This document shows positions 31,920-40,348 of a stretch of DNA of 49,372 nt, piece by piece. Origin of the DNA: Candidatus Omnitrophota bacterium (GTDB lineage: Bacteria; Omnitrophota; Gorgyraeia; Aquiviventales; JACQRC01). Both the position numbers and the translations under genes were made by a program. The notes beneath the pieces were generated by a model. It did not search any database and had not been told where the DNA came from. It worked only from the letters and a program-made list of their open reading frames with translations. The stretch covers positions 1-49,372 of the forward strand of contig JACQRC010000012.1 of NCBI GenBank assembly GCA_016206665.1, written 5' to 3'. How positions within the stretch are numbered: the first letter of the stretch is position 1; each line of letters begins with the position of its first letter.

Positions 31920-33413
31920 TCAAACGGCGGTCCGCACGCGGGCGACCGCCTGTTGCCAGCCCTGGTAGAGAGCGGCGCGCTCGCGTGGAACCATGCGCGG
32001 CCGGAAGACGCGGTCGACGCGGTGGAAGGCCCCGACCGTGTGCGGTCGAGGCCACCAGCCGATCGCCCGTCCTGCCAACGCGGCCGCCCCCTGCGCCGTG
32101 GCGGCGATGACGCGCGGCCGTACGACCGGCACGCCTAACAGGTCGGCCTGAAACTGCATCAGCCAATTGTTGGCCGTCGCCCCGCCATCGACTTCGAGTT
32201 CCCGCAGGCGCACCTTCGCCTCGCGCTGCATGGCATCGACGACGTCCTTGGTCTGGTAGGCCAGCGCCTCGAGGGTCGCGCGCACGATGACGCTGCGCGT
32301 CGTGCCGCGCGTGAGGCCGAGAATCGCTCCCCGCGCGCCCATGTCCCAGTAGGGTGCGCCCAGCCCCACGAAGGCCGGCACCACGTAGACGCCGCCCGTC
32401 GACGCCGTGGCGCGCGCGATCGGCTCGGTCTCCGCGGCCCGTCGAATGAGCTGGAGTCCGTCGCGCAGCCACTGGATGGCCGCGCCCGCGATGAAGACGC
32501 TGCCCTCCAAGGCATACGCCGGCTGGGTGCCGTCCGCGTTACAGGAGAGCGTGGTGAGCAGCCCCCGATGGCTCAACACGCAACGGTTGCCCGTGTGGAG
32601 CAGGAGAAAACAACCGGTGCCGTAGGTATTTTTCGCGGCACCGGATGACACGCAGCCGTGGCCGAAGAGGGCCGCCTGCTGGTCGCCGGCGATCCCCGCG
32701 ATCGGCAGGCCGGCTGGCAGCGGTCCGATCCGGGCGGTGGTTCCGAAGAGGCCGCTCGACGGACGGACCGCCGGCAGCACCGACGCCGGCACGCCGAAGA
32801 GCCGCAGCAGCTCGCGGTCCCACGCGAAACGACGGATGTTGTAGAGCATGGTGCGCGAGGCGTTGGTGTAGTCGGTCGCGTGGACCCGGCCGCCGGTCAA
32901 GTGCCACAGCAGCCACGCGTCGACGGTGCCGAAGGCGAGATGCCCATGCCGGGCGCGGGAAGCCGCGCCAGGCACGTGGCGCAGGAGCCACTGCAGTTTG
33001 GTGGCGGAGAAATAGGCGTCAACGACCAGGCCGGTTTTGGCGTGGATCGTCTCCGCATGGCCTCGGCGCTTCAGGTCGTCGCATTGCGGCGCGGTGCGGC
33101 GGCATTGCCAGACGATGGCGTTGGCGAGGGGACGACCGGTGCGGCGATCCCACAGGATGGTCGTTTCGCGCTGATTGGTAATGCCGATCGCGGCGATCTG
33201 GGTGGGATGGAGGCGCGCATGGCTGAGGGCCTGACGGATGGCGGCCCAGGTGATGCGGAGGATGTCGTGGGGATCGTGCTCGACCCAGCCGGGCCGGGGG
33301 TAGCGCTGCGGCAATTCGTGGTAGCCGCGGCCGCGGAGACGGCCCCGGCGGTCGATCAGCAGGGCCGCGGTACCGGTCGTGCCCTGGTCAATCGCGAGGA
33401 TGACGTCGGACAT
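31920..33413 (-). CDS. glpK: Glycerol kinase
   Basis: A 497-residue FGGY-family kinase that phosphorylates glycerol to sn-glycerol-3-phosphate with ATP in the cytoplasm. Diagnostic segments are ILAIDQGTTGTAALLIDRRG (N-terminal phosphate loop), ITNQRETTILWDRRTG, AIVWQCRRT, the FGGY-type SVFIAGAAIQWLRDG, and VPAFVGLGAPYWD with LTRGTTR. Length is normal. It lies before the glpD remnant and glpD on the same strand; no glpF is seen. The upstream gap holds a palindromic repeat and only a weak ribosome site (CCCTA before ATG). Confidence 0.96.
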   Translation of the reverse strand: MSDVILAIDQGTTGTAALLIDRRGRLRGRGYHELPQRYPRPGWVEHDPHDILRITWAAIRQALSHARLHPTQIAAIGITNQRETTILWDRRTGRPLANAIVWQCRRTAPQCDDLKRRGHAETIHAKTGLVVDAYFSATKLQWLLRHVPGAASRARHGHLAFGTVDAWLLWHLTGGRVHATDYTNASRTMLYNIRRFAWDRELLRLFGVPASVLPAVRPSSGLFGTTARIGPLPAGLPIAGIAGDQQAALFGHGCVSSGAAKNTYGTGCFLLLHTGNRCVLSHRGLLTTLSCNADGTQPAYALEGSVFIAGAAIQWLRDGLQLIRRAAETEPIARATASTGGVYVVPAFVGLGAPYWDMGARGAILGLTRGTTRSVIVRATLEALAYQTKDVVDAMQREAKVRLRELEVDGGATANNWLMQFQADLLGVPVVRPRVIAATAQGAAALAGRAIGWWPRPHTVGAFHRVDRVFRPRMVPRERAALYQGWQQAVARVRTAV

Positions 33414-33419
33414 TAGGGC

Positions 33420-33530
33420 AATTCGGTGATTACGGGGTATTCGGTGATTACGGTGATGAAAACATGATTCCGGTGATAAAGCCCGTGTTCTATCACCGGA
33501 ATCACAACTTTTATCACCGACATCACCGAT
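33420..33530. repeat. Palindromic TTCGGTGATTACGGTGAT element, copy 1
   Basis: TTCGGTGATTACG is directly repeated at the left, then GATTCCGGTGATA (33466-33478) pairs perfectly with TATCACCGGAATC (33491-33503), and ATCACCGACATCACCGAT closes the right side. It fills the gap between glpK and the AsnC-domain gene. Confidence 0.88.
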
Positions 33531-33533
33531 AGC

Positions 33534-33758
33534 TTACAGCACGAGATGCGAGTCGGTGTCGCGCACGCCGGTGAGTTTGCGGATCGTCGAGAGGATGACG
33601 GCAAACTCGCTGTACGGCTCCGAGTCGAGGAAGGCGATGATGTCGTGCTCGCCCGTCACCTGGTAGCAGAGCTTGACACCGGCGAGCTTCCTGACGGCCT
33701 GCTCGACGTTGGCCTCATGGCCCGGCTCCACGTCGATCATGATGAAGGCTTTGGGCAT
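33534..33758 (-). CDS. Stand-alone Lrp/AsnC ligand-binding (RAM) domain protein
   Basis: A 74-residue protein starting at ATG 33758, with GGAGG 6 nt upstream; a longer frame to 33800 lacks this. PKAFIMIDVEPGHEANVEQAVRKLAGV, YQVTGEHDIIAFLDSE and IRKLTGVRDTDSHLVL match the RAM domain of Lrp/AsnC regulators, without the DNA-binding helix-turn-helix. Such proteins form rings and bind amino acids or act as partners of full-length Lrp. The repeat element lies 3 bp past its stop codon. Confidence 0.9.
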   Translation of the reverse strand: MPKAFIMIDVEPGHEANVEQAVRKLAGVKLCYQVTGEHDIIAFLDSEPYSEFAVILSTIRKLTGVRDTDSHLVL

Positions 33759-33896
33759 CAGACACCTCCGCGTGGGAACTGCGTGAGTATCACACACCAA
33801 TGACTACAGCCGCCACAGAAGAGCCCTGCAGCGCCCCAGGGCGGGGCTTGACGATGACCCCCGAGCGCGGTACGGTACCGGTATGAGGATGAACGC

Positions 33897-35030
33897 ATGC
33901 CCCTGAGCGGCTTCGCCACATCCGAGGGCACCATGCGGTATCGCGACCGCCTGAGCCAGCATCTGTCGGCCGCCCACTACCGCGAATGCCAGGGGCTCTG
34001 GCTCTCATCGATCGGCCTCGGCACCTACCTCGGCGAGCCGGACGCTGCCACCGACAACCTCTACCACAACGCCGTCATCGCGACGATCCAGCTGGGCGGC
34101 AACGTCATCGACACCGCCATCAACTACCGCTTCCAGCGCAGCGAGCGGGTGGTCGGCCAGGCGCTCGACGAGCTCATCCGGCAGCAACGCGCCACGCGCG
34201 ATGAGCTCTGCATCGCCACGAAGGGCGGCTTCATTCCCTTCGATGGCAGTTATCCCGACGACCCGGGCGCGTACATCCGCGCCACCTTCCTCGACCCCGG
34301 CATCGTGACCGCGGAGGAGATCGTCGCCGACTGCCATTGTCTCTCGCCCGCCTACCTCCAGCATCAGCTCAACGCGAGCCGGCAGAACCTGCGCCTCGAG
34401 TGCCTCGACGTCTACTATATTCACAATCCTGAAATGCAATTGGAAGAGGTGAGCCGCAGCGCCTTCCTCCAGCGCATGACGCGCGCCTTCGCCTGCCTCG
34501 AGGAGCAGGTGCGGCAGGGCGCGATCCGCTGGTACGGCACGGCCACCTGGAACGGCTATCGCGTGGCCCCCTCCTCGCAGGAGTATCTCTCCCTGGAGGA
34601 GTTGGTGCGGTGCGCGGAACAGGCGGGCGGCGCCGGCCATCACTTTGCCTTCATCCAGCTGCCCTGCAATCTGGCCATGCCTGAGGCCGCCGTCGCCAGG
34701 AATCAACGGCTGGCCGGCCACAGCGTGACCCTGCTCGACGCGGCCCGCCACTTCGGCATGACGGTCATGGCCAGCGCATCGATCCTGCAGAGCCGTCTGA
34801 CGAAGGACCTGCCCGCGTGGCTCACCGAGGCCGCCGCCCCACTCACGACCCCGGCGCAGGCCGCCCTCCAGTTCGTCCGTTCCACGCCGGGCCTGGCCGT
34901 GGCCCTCGTGGGCATGAAACGGGAAGAGCACGTCATGGAAAATCTGGCCACCGCGAAGGTCCCGCCCCTGACCGCCGAGGCGTGGCGCCACGCCGTCGAG
35001 CGCTCCGCCACCGAACCGGCCGGCCGCTGA
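33897..35030 (+). CDS. Aldo/keto reductase family protein
   Basis: A 377-residue AKR-fold protein from ATG 33897 with GAGG at 8 nt. Core motifs are LGTYLG, VIDTAINYRFQRSERVVGQAL (catalytic Asp and Tyr), IATKGGF (Lys) and VYYIHNPE (His), so the tetrad looks intact. The C-terminal cofactor region reads ASASILQSRL and LVGMKREEHVMENLA, the usual NADP-binding end. Compared with typical AKRs (about 320-340 residues) it has an insertion after the Lys (PFDGSYPDDPGAYIRATFLDPG). The substrate cannot be inferred. It converges on the CDP-alcohol phosphatidyltransferase gene with a 7-bp gap. Confidence 0.92.
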   Translation: MPLSGFATSEGTMRYRDRLSQHLSAAHYRECQGLWLSSIGLGTYLGEPDAATDNLYHNAVIATIQLGGNVIDTAINYRFQRSERVVGQALDELIRQQRATRDELCIATKGGFIPFDGSYPDDPGAYIRATFLDPGIVTAEEIVADCHCLSPAYLQHQLNASRQNLRLECLDVYYIHNPEMQLEEVSRSAFLQRMTRAFACLEEQVRQGAIRWYGTATWNGYRVAPSSQEYLSLEELVRCAEQAGGAGHHFAFIQLPCNLAMPEAAVARNQRLAGHSVTLLDAARHFGMTVMASASILQSRLTKDLPAWLTEAAAPLTTPAQAALQFVRSTPGLAVALVGMKREEHVMENLATAKVPPLTAEAWRHAVERSATEPAGR

Positions 35031-35037
35031 GACCGCT

Positions 35038-35652
35038 TTAGCGCGAACGGGCCTGAATGAGCCGCTTCGCGCGCAGGACCCGTTGCAAGACCGTGGCGTG
35101 CGTCCCCACCGCCAAAGCCACCAGCGTCCAATAAAAGAGGTCGTGGCCCCCCGGCCGGATCGGCCACCACTGCGATAAGCCCAGCCCAAGCAGATAGATC
35201 GCCCCGCGCTCGGTCCGCTCCAGCATGTCCGGCCACTCGGTATTCGTGACCGTCACCTCCAAGCCGGCGCGGGCCTTCGCGTAGCTGGTGATCAGCGCGC
35301 CGGTCAGGGCCACCGCGCTCCAGAACCAGTAGCCGGTCACCGCGGCGACCGCGACGTAGACCATCGACTCGAAATACCGGTCCGCCATCGCATCGAGGTA
35401 GGCGCCGAATTTGCTGCTCCGCTCCCCCAGCCGGGCCACCGCCCCGTCGAGGCTGTCAAACAACCCGCACGCGAGGCACAAGACAATAAAGATGGTGATG
35501 TTGCGGCTCACCAGCAGGTACAGGCACGCGCCCAGGCACAGCAGGACGCCGAGGATGGTGAGGGTATTGGGGCTCACCCCGAGGCGCACGAGCAGCCGCC
35601 CCGGCGGATCCGTGAATCGGTCAAACCAGGCCTTGTAGGTGGTGGTCAGCAT
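35038..35652 (-). CDS. CDP-alcohol phosphatidyltransferase
   Basis: A 204-residue membrane enzyme of the CDP-alcohol phosphotransferase family. The full active-site motif is present: D66-x2-D69-G70-x2-A73-R74-x8-G83-x3-D87-x3-D91 (DSLDGAVARLG...GAYLDAMADR). About six membrane helices are visible. These enzymes transfer a phosphatidyl group from CDP-diacylglycerol to an alcohol such as glycerol-3-phosphate or inositol phosphate. YFESMVY after the motif resembles inositol-phosphate-using members, and an inositol-monophosphatase-type gene lies nearby, but the acceptor is not proven. Confidence 0.9.
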   Translation of the reverse strand: MLTTTYKAWFDRFTDPPGRLLVRLGVSPNTLTILGVLLCLGACLYLLVSRNITIFIVLCLACGLFDSLDGAVARLGERSSKFGAYLDAMADRYFESMVYVAVAAVTGYWFWSAVALTGALITSYAKARAGLEVTVTNTEWPDMLERTERGAIYLLGLGLSQWWPIRPGGHDLFYWTLVALAVGTHATVLQRVLRAKRLIQARSR

Positions 35653-35672
35653 GGAATGGCAACAATTAATCT

Positions 35673-35822
35673 AATTCGGTGATGACAGTGATGCGCTGAA
35701 ACCGAACAACCGCCCTGCTGGGTTTTAATCGCTAACAGCGCACCGACGCCTACATTGATTACGGTGATAGTACGACGAGATTTATCACCGTAATCATTTT
35801 TTTATCACCGGCATCACCGAAT
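35673..35822. repeat. Palindromic TTCGGTGATTACGGTGAT element, copy 2
   Basis: AATTCGGTGATGACAGTGAT opens it; GATTACGGTGATA (35757-35769) pairs with TATCACCGTAATC (35783-35795), and TTATCACCGGCATCACCGAAT closes it next to the nth stop. About 65 bp of unrelated DNA (35693-35756) separate the outer left arm from the hairpin. It fills the gap between the phosphatidyltransferase and nth. Confidence 0.85.
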
Positions 35823-35827
35823 GATCT

Positions 35828-36484
35828 TTATCGGTGACGTGTCACACCAATCCTCGGACACCACCGCTCGACCGGACACCGCGAGCACCACGGCGAGGTC
35901 GGATGACAGATGGTGCGGCCGAAGCGCACCAATAATTCATTGTAGTCGATCCAGTACCGGGTGGGAAGTTTCTTGCGCAAGGCGAACTCCGTTTCGTCGG
36001 GCGCGCGCGTCCGGACATAGCCCCAGCGGTTCGAGATGCGGTGCACATGCGTATCGACGCAGATGCCGAGCCGTTGGAATCCCAGGGTCACGACGAGATT
36101 CGCCGTCTTACGGCCGACGCCCGGCAGGGTCACCAGCTCCTCGATCGTCGACGGCACACGGCCGCGGTAGCGTGTCAACAATTGCCGGCAGACCTCCCGC
36201 ACGTGCCGCGCCTTGGTGCGGTAGAAGCCGACCGGATAGATGGTCTTCGCGATGCGCGCCACCGGCAGCCGGGCCATCGCACGCGGCGCCTTCGCGAGAG
36301 CGAAGAGCTTCGCCGAGGCGACATCCGTCACTTCATCCTTCGTGCGCAGGCTCAGCATGCAGGAGATGAGAATGCGGAACGGATCGCGGGTCGTCTCCGA
36401 GATCTTCGAGACGGCAGGCGTCTTCCAGTGACGGTGGGCGCGGTAGAGTTTGGCGAGAACCTGTCGGAGCGTAGCCGTGGTCAT
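35828..36484 (-). CDS. nth: Endonuclease III (base-excision repair)
   Basis: A 218-residue DNA glycosylase/AP lyase that removes oxidised pyrimidines. The helix-hairpin-helix LPGVGRKTANLVV contains the catalytic Lys, the catalytic Asp is in CVDTHVHRISNR, and the C-terminal [4Fe-4S] ligands have the canonical C-x6-C-x2-C-x5-C spacing (CHPTSPWCSRCPVERWC). The start is ATG 36484, immediately preceded by a TTCCGTG-type direct repeat, so no Shine-Dalgarno is available. Confidence 0.95.
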   Translation of the reverse strand: MTTATLRQVLAKLYRAHRHWKTPAVSKISETTRDPFRILISCMLSLRTKDEVTDVASAKLFALAKAPRAMARLPVARIAKTIYPVGFYRTKARHVREVCRQLLTRYRGRVPSTIEELVTLPGVGRKTANLVVTLGFQRLGICVDTHVHRISNRWGYVRTRAPDETEFALRKKLPTRYWIDYNELLVRFGRTICHPTSPWCSRCPVERWCPRIGVTRHR

Positions 36485-36517
36485 TCCGTGTTTCCGTGGC
36501 CTTCCGTGTTTCCGTGG
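36484..36517. repeat. TTCCGTGTTTCCGTGG direct repeat between nth and suhB
   Basis: The 16-bp sequence at 36484-36499 recurs perfectly at 36502-36517. It begins at the nth start codon and ends 2 bp before the -10 box of the divergent gene, filling the divergent promoter region. Confidence 0.9.
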
Positions 36518-36519
36518 TG

Positions 36520-36525
36520 TATAAT
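36520..36525 (+). promoter_or_regulatory. TATAAT box giving a near-leaderless transcript
   Basis: A perfect TATAAT ends 9 nt before ATG 36535. No convincing -35 box is seen because the upstream DNA is the direct repeat. Initiation about 7 nt downstream would leave a leader of only 1-3 nt. Confidence 0.55.
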
Positions 36526-36534
36526 GGCCGCGCG

Positions 36535-37335
36535 ATGCGCACCGTTTCTGGCGAACTCCAGCACGTAGCGAATGTCGCGCGCGAGGCGGCGTGGGAGGCG
36601 GGCAATTACTGCAAGCCTTACGCCGGCCGCGCCGGCGCGCTGCGCATGAAAAGCGCGCCCTCGGATCTCGTCAGCAAAATTGACCATGCCACCGAGGCGC
36701 TGATCGCCTCGATCGTGCTGCGCGCTTTCCCGGACCACGCCTTCCTCGGGGAGGAACAGACCCAGGCGGCCAGCGAGGCCGAGACCCGCTGGATCGTGGA
36801 TCCCATCGACGGCACCACGAACTTCGTGCATGGCCTGCCGTGGTTCGCCGTCTCGATTGCCGTCGAGCGGCGCGGCGAGCTCGTGGTCGGCGTCATCTAC
36901 GATCCGATGCGGGAAGAGATGTTCCAGGCCATCCGGGGCGGCGGCTCGGTCCTGAATGGCCGGCGGATCCGCGTCTCCAAGGTCCGGCGCCTCGCCGAGG
37001 CCCTGCTGAACACCGGCTTTCCCCATACCTTCCGTCAGCATCCCAAACCCCTGCTGCGCCGCTTCGAGGCCTTTCAGTCGATCACCCACGCCGTGCGGCG
37101 GATGGGCTCAACCGCCATGAGCCTGGCGAGCATGGCGGCGGGGCGCATCGATGGGTTCTGGGAGGAGGGGACGCATCCGTGGGACATCGCGGCAGGGTTG
37201 CTCCTCGTGCGCGAAGCCGGCGGATGCGCCACCGACTGGGAGGGTGCTCCCGCGACCATCTGGAACAAGCGGCCCCTCGTCTCGAACGGCAGGCTTCACG
37301 GCCAAATGATTCAGGTCCTGAAACGTACCGGCTAA
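36535..37335 (+). CDS. Inositol-monophosphatase family protein
   Basis: A 266-residue FIG-superfamily phosphatase from ATG 36535 (an upstream GTG at 36496 lies in the repeat and is rejected). Metal-binding motifs are GEEQT (first Glu), WIVDPIDGTTNFVHG (motif A) and HPWDIAAGLLLVREAGG (motif B). It should hydrolyse inositol-1-phosphate or related sugar phosphates with Mg2+; SuhB-like or 3'-phosphoadenosine phosphate activity cannot be excluded. The neighbouring CDP-alcohol phosphatidyltransferase makes an inositol lipid role conceivable. Confidence 0.92.
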   Translation: MRTVSGELQHVANVAREAAWEAGNYCKPYAGRAGALRMKSAPSDLVSKIDHATEALIASIVLRAFPDHAFLGEEQTQAASEAETRWIVDPIDGTTNFVHGLPWFAVSIAVERRGELVVGVIYDPMREEMFQAIRGGGSVLNGRRIRVSKVRRLAEALLNTGFPHTFRQHPKPLLRRFEAFQSITHAVRRMGSTAMSLASMAAGRIDGFWEEGTHPWDIAAGLLLVREAGGCATDWEGAPATIWNKRPLVSNGRLHGQMIQVLKRTG

Positions 37336-37350
37336 CCCTCTAACAATTAT

Positions 37351-37411
37351 AGCAATCAGCAACCAGCCATCAGCAATCAGCGCTGATTGCTGACCGCTGA
37401 TCGCTGATGGC
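37351..37411. repeat. Inverted heptamer-repeat block between convergent genes
   Basis: Left half is built of AGCAATC/AGCCATC units and right half of GCTGATT/GCTGATG units, so ATCAGCAATCAGC pairs with GCTGATTGCTGA-type sequence in a long hairpin. It lies between the inositol-phosphatase gene (plus) and rlmD (minus) and may act as a shared terminator. Confidence 0.85.
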
Positions 37412-37427
37412 TTATGAGGCTGTCCTC

Positions 37428-38672
37428 TTATCGCTCCAAGACGACGAGCGTCTCCACGTGTGAGGTCTGCGGGAACATGTCGTAGGCGGAGCAATGCGCC
37501 AGCCGGTACTGCGGGGCCATGGTCAGCAGCTGCCGCAGATCGGCCACCAGGGTCTGGGCGTTGCAGGAGAGATAGACGATCTGCCGGGGAAAGGCCGCGA
37601 CCAGGCCGCGCTGCACCTCTTTGTGGAGGCCGCTGCGCGGGGGGTCGACGACGATGACGGCAGGCTGGTGCAGCCAGGTGGAACGGTTGCGGTCGCGGAG
37701 CAGCTCCTCGACTTTCCCCTGCCGATACTCCAGATGCGTCAGCCCGGCGCGCTCGGCGTTGAGCCGCGCGAGGTTGATGTTGTGCGGATCGCTCTCGATG
37801 CCGAGCACCCGGCCGGCCAACGCCCCCAGATAGAGCGAGATCACCCCGACCCCGCAGTAGAGATCCCACGCCACCTCGCCGGAGCCGACCCGGACCACAC
37901 CTCGGATCGTGTCGTAGATGCGCTCGGCCTGCAACAAATGAGGCTGCAGGAAATTGAAGGGGTGCAGGCTGAGGCGGAACGGCCCGATCTGCTCCTCGAA
38001 GGTCGCGCTCCCTGAGATCAGCGTGAGCTCATCCGGCACCGCCACATCCGCCAGCTTCCGATTGACCCCCCAATAGACGCTGGCCAGCGATGGCACAGCC
38101 GCCTGCATCTGCGCGGCCAGGTCGCGGATGATCGACTCATCGCCCCCGCCTGCCGCGATGGGTTCGGGGCGGGCAGGCGGCGCGGTGATGAGACAGGCGA
38201 CCACCGTGTTGGTGAGGCGGCTGTGGCGCAGCGTGAGATACCGGAAGAAGCCCTGATGGGTGTGGGGATTGTAGGCCGGCAGCCGTGTGGCGCGCGCGCA
38301 GCGGCGCGACGCCTCCAGCGCTTCGTTGAAGACGGCCGGCACCAGATGACAGTCCTGCACATCGACGATCTTCCAAAACGACCCGCGGGCATGCAGCCCC
38401 AGCACCAGCTCGCCGTCCCACGTCCCGAAGGTGAACTCCATCTTGTTGCGGTACCGCCACGGCTCGTCGAGGCCCTGCACCGGGACGGGTGTCGTGATGC
38501 CGAGGCTGGTGAGCGACTTGGCCAGCAATGCCGTCTTGAGCTCGAGTTGGGCCGGGTACGGCAGATCCTGCAATGTGCAGCCGCCGCAGATGCCGAAGTG
38601 CTGACACGGCGGCTCGACATGCGCGAAGGCCTGCTTCTCGAGCGTCAGGGTGTTGGCAGCCTTACGAGGCAT
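37428..38672 (-). CDS. RlmD/TrmA-family RNA (uracil-5-)-methyltransferase
   Basis: A 414-residue SAM-dependent RNA methyltransferase; ATG 38672 has GGAGGG at 5 nt. N-terminal cysteines C23, C29, C32 (CQHFGICGGC) and a later CHLVP supply a [4Fe-4S] site; the usual N-terminal TRAM domain is missing or reduced. The C-terminal fold has LYCGVGVISLYLG (SAM site), VDPPRSGLH and the catalytic Cys in YLSCNAQTL, ending with the general base in MFPQTSHVETLVVLER. Family members methylate uridine in 23S rRNA or tRNA. The start overlaps the lpxI end by 11 bp. Confidence 0.9.
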   Translation of the reverse strand: MPRKAANTLTLEKQAFAHVEPPCQHFGICGGCTLQDLPYPAQLELKTALLAKSLTSLGITTPVPVQGLDEPWRYRNKMEFTFGTWDGELVLGLHARGSFWKIVDVQDCHLVPAVFNEALEASRRCARATRLPAYNPHTHQGFFRYLTLRHSRLTNTVVACLITAPPARPEPIAAGGGDESIIRDLAAQMQAAVPSLASVYWGVNRKLADVAVPDELTLISGSATFEEQIGPFRLSLHPFNFLQPHLLQAERIYDTIRGVVRVGSGEVAWDLYCGVGVISLYLGALAGRVLGIESDPHNINLARLNAERAGLTHLEYRQGKVEELLRDRNRSTWLHQPAVIVVDPPRSGLHKEVQRGLVAAFPRQIVYLSCNAQTLVADLRQLLTMAPQYRLAHCSAYDMFPQTSHVETLVVLER

Positions 38673-39489
38673 CACGACCCTCCGGCTCCACGGCGACGAT
38701 CACCAGGCCCAGCGCATCGGCGCGCGCCACCAGCGTCGGCTGCTCGAGCAGCAGCGTCCGACCGGCCTCGACCGCCAAGCAGGCGGCGCGGCCCGCGATG
38801 AGGGCCTCCAGGGTCCGTAGCCCCACGACCGGCACATCAAACCGCCAATCCTGCTGGGGCCTGGCCATCTTGACGACGACCGCGCCCTCGCCGCCCAGCG
38901 TTCCGGCGCGTCGAATGGCCGCGTCGGTGCCCTCCAGCGCCTCGACCGCCAGGACCACGCGGCGTTTCACGACGACGGTCTGCCCCGCATCGCACCCGGC
39001 CAACGTGCGCGCGAGCGTTCGGCCGAACCGAATATCCTCCCACTCCTCCTGCGTCGGTGGCCGCCGGGTCAGGACGCCTGCCGATGGCAGCCATTCTTTG
39101 AGAAAGGTCGTCGAATCGATGACGGCTGTGCCTTCGCGGGCCAGGCGCGCGGCCAACGCGCCCAACAATCCGTCCACGCTGCGGTCAGGCGCGGCGGCCA
39201 GGATGGCGAGGGCGTCGGCGTCAAACGCGGAGGCACCGCGCAGCAGGACCTCTTTGGTGATTTTGCCGGCGAGGATCGCCTGGCTGACGTGATGGGATTT
39301 GAAGAAGCGGCACAGCTCTCCCACCTGGCCGACGGAGAGCCAGGTGATCTGATCCGCCACGTCGGTGAGCTGCGGCGAGGCCGCATCGGCGAGGCCGACG
39401 GCATAGACGGCCCAGCCGCGCTCTTTGGCGCAGCGCGCGACCGTCAGGGGAAAGTCCCCGCCACCGGCGATGAGACCGAGATTGGGCAT
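38662..39489 (-). CDS. lpxI: UDP-2,3-diacylglucosamine pyrophosphatase LpxI
   Basis: A 275-residue LpxI, which makes lipid X from UDP-2,3-diacylglucosamine, replacing LpxH in many lineages. LGLIAGGGDFPLTVARCAKERG opens the N-terminal domain; the C-terminal catalytic domain shows EALEGTDAAIRRAG, GAVVVKMARPQQDWRFDVPVVG and VEAGRTLLLE, the LpxI (DUF1009) hallmarks. It follows lpxA with a 25-bp gap, and lpxI-lpxA-lpxC form the lipid A part of the block. Confidence 0.95.
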   Translation of the reverse strand: MPNLGLIAGGGDFPLTVARCAKERGWAVYAVGLADAASPQLTDVADQITWLSVGQVGELCRFFKSHHVSQAILAGKITKEVLLRGASAFDADALAILAAAPDRSVDGLLGALAARLAREGTAVIDSTTFLKEWLPSAGVLTRRPPTQEEWEDIRFGRTLARTLAGCDAGQTVVVKRRVVLAVEALEGTDAAIRRAGTLGGEGAVVVKMARPQQDWRFDVPVVGLRTLEALIAGRAACLAVEAGRTLLLEQPTLVARADALGLVIVAVEPEGRDAS

Positions 39490-39514
39490 GGGGAATGGCT
39501 GCCGGGTATCCGCC

Positions 39515-40348
39515 CTAGGCCTGGGACACCGCGGATCGGACGCCGCGGGCGCGTGTCACCGAGGCGCACAGCCCGCGCTTCGAGGCGCGGATAAATTCCA
39601 CGAGGTGCTGCACCTCACGCACCGGCGGCAGATTCCGTTCCAGCTGGTGCGCCGCATGCGAGACGGTGAGTCCCGAATGGAAGAGGATTTTAAAGGCGGC
39701 CTTCAGGTGGTTCTCCACCTCGGTGGAGACATTGGCGCGGCGCAGGCCTTCGTGATTCACTCCATAGACCTTCGCCGGATGGCCGTCGCAGGTGGAATAG
39801 GGCGGGATGTCCTGCACGACCTTGGAACAGCCGCCGACGATGGCGAGCTCGCCGACCCGGACAAACTGATGGATGGCGGAGAGCCCCCCGATGACCGCCC
39901 GGTCCTCGACGGTGATGTGGCCGGCGAGGGTGCCGTTGTTGGCGATGATGATGTTGTTGCCGATGAGACAGTCGTGGGCGATGTGCGCATAGGCCATCAG
40001 GAGGTTGTCATCCCCGATCACCGTCTGGGAGCCGCCGCCCGCCGTGCCCGGATTGATCGTGACATATTCGCGGATGCGGTTGCGGTCGCCGATGACGAGA
40101 TGGCTGGGCTCGCCCTGGTACTTCAAGTCCTGCGGGATGCTGCCGATGACGGCGCCCGTGAAGAACTGGCAGGATTCGCCGATGGCGGTGTAGCCGTCGA
40201 TGACGCAGTGCGTGCCGATGGCGGTCCGGTCGCCGATGGTGACGTGCTCGCCGATGACGGCATAGGGACCGACCGTCACCCCCCGGCCCAGTTGAGCGCC
40301 GGGATGGACGATGGCGGAGGGATGGATCACGGCGGCATCGCTATCCAT
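39515..40348 (-). CDS. lpxA: UDP-N-acetylglucosamine acyltransferase
   Basis: A 277-residue LpxA from ATG 40348, which overlaps the lpxC-fabZ stop by 8 bp. A longer frame to 40411 is LpxC-FabZ out-of-frame text. Left-handed beta-helix hexapeptides run from [14 protein letters not shown] to about residue 190, the catalytic His is H125 (YAHIAHDC, same number as in E. coli), and a helical C-terminal domain follows. It adds the first acyl chain to UDP-GlcNAc for lipid A. The C-terminus is about 15 residues longer than E. coli LpxA. Confidence 0.96.
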   Translation of the reverse strand: MDSDAAVIHPSAIVHPGAQLGRGVTVGPYAVIGEHVTIGDRTAIGTHCVIDGYTAIGESCQFFTGAVIGSIPQDLKYQGEPSHLVIGDRNRIREYVTINPGTAGGGSQTVIGDDNLLMAYAHIAHDCLIGNNIIIANNGTLAGHITVEDRAVIGGLSAIHQFVRVGELAIVGGCSKVVQDIPPYSTCDGHPAKVYGVNHEGLRRANVSTEVENHLKAAFKILFHSGLTVSHAAHQLERNLPPVREVQHLVEFIRASKRGLCASVTRARGVRSAVSQA

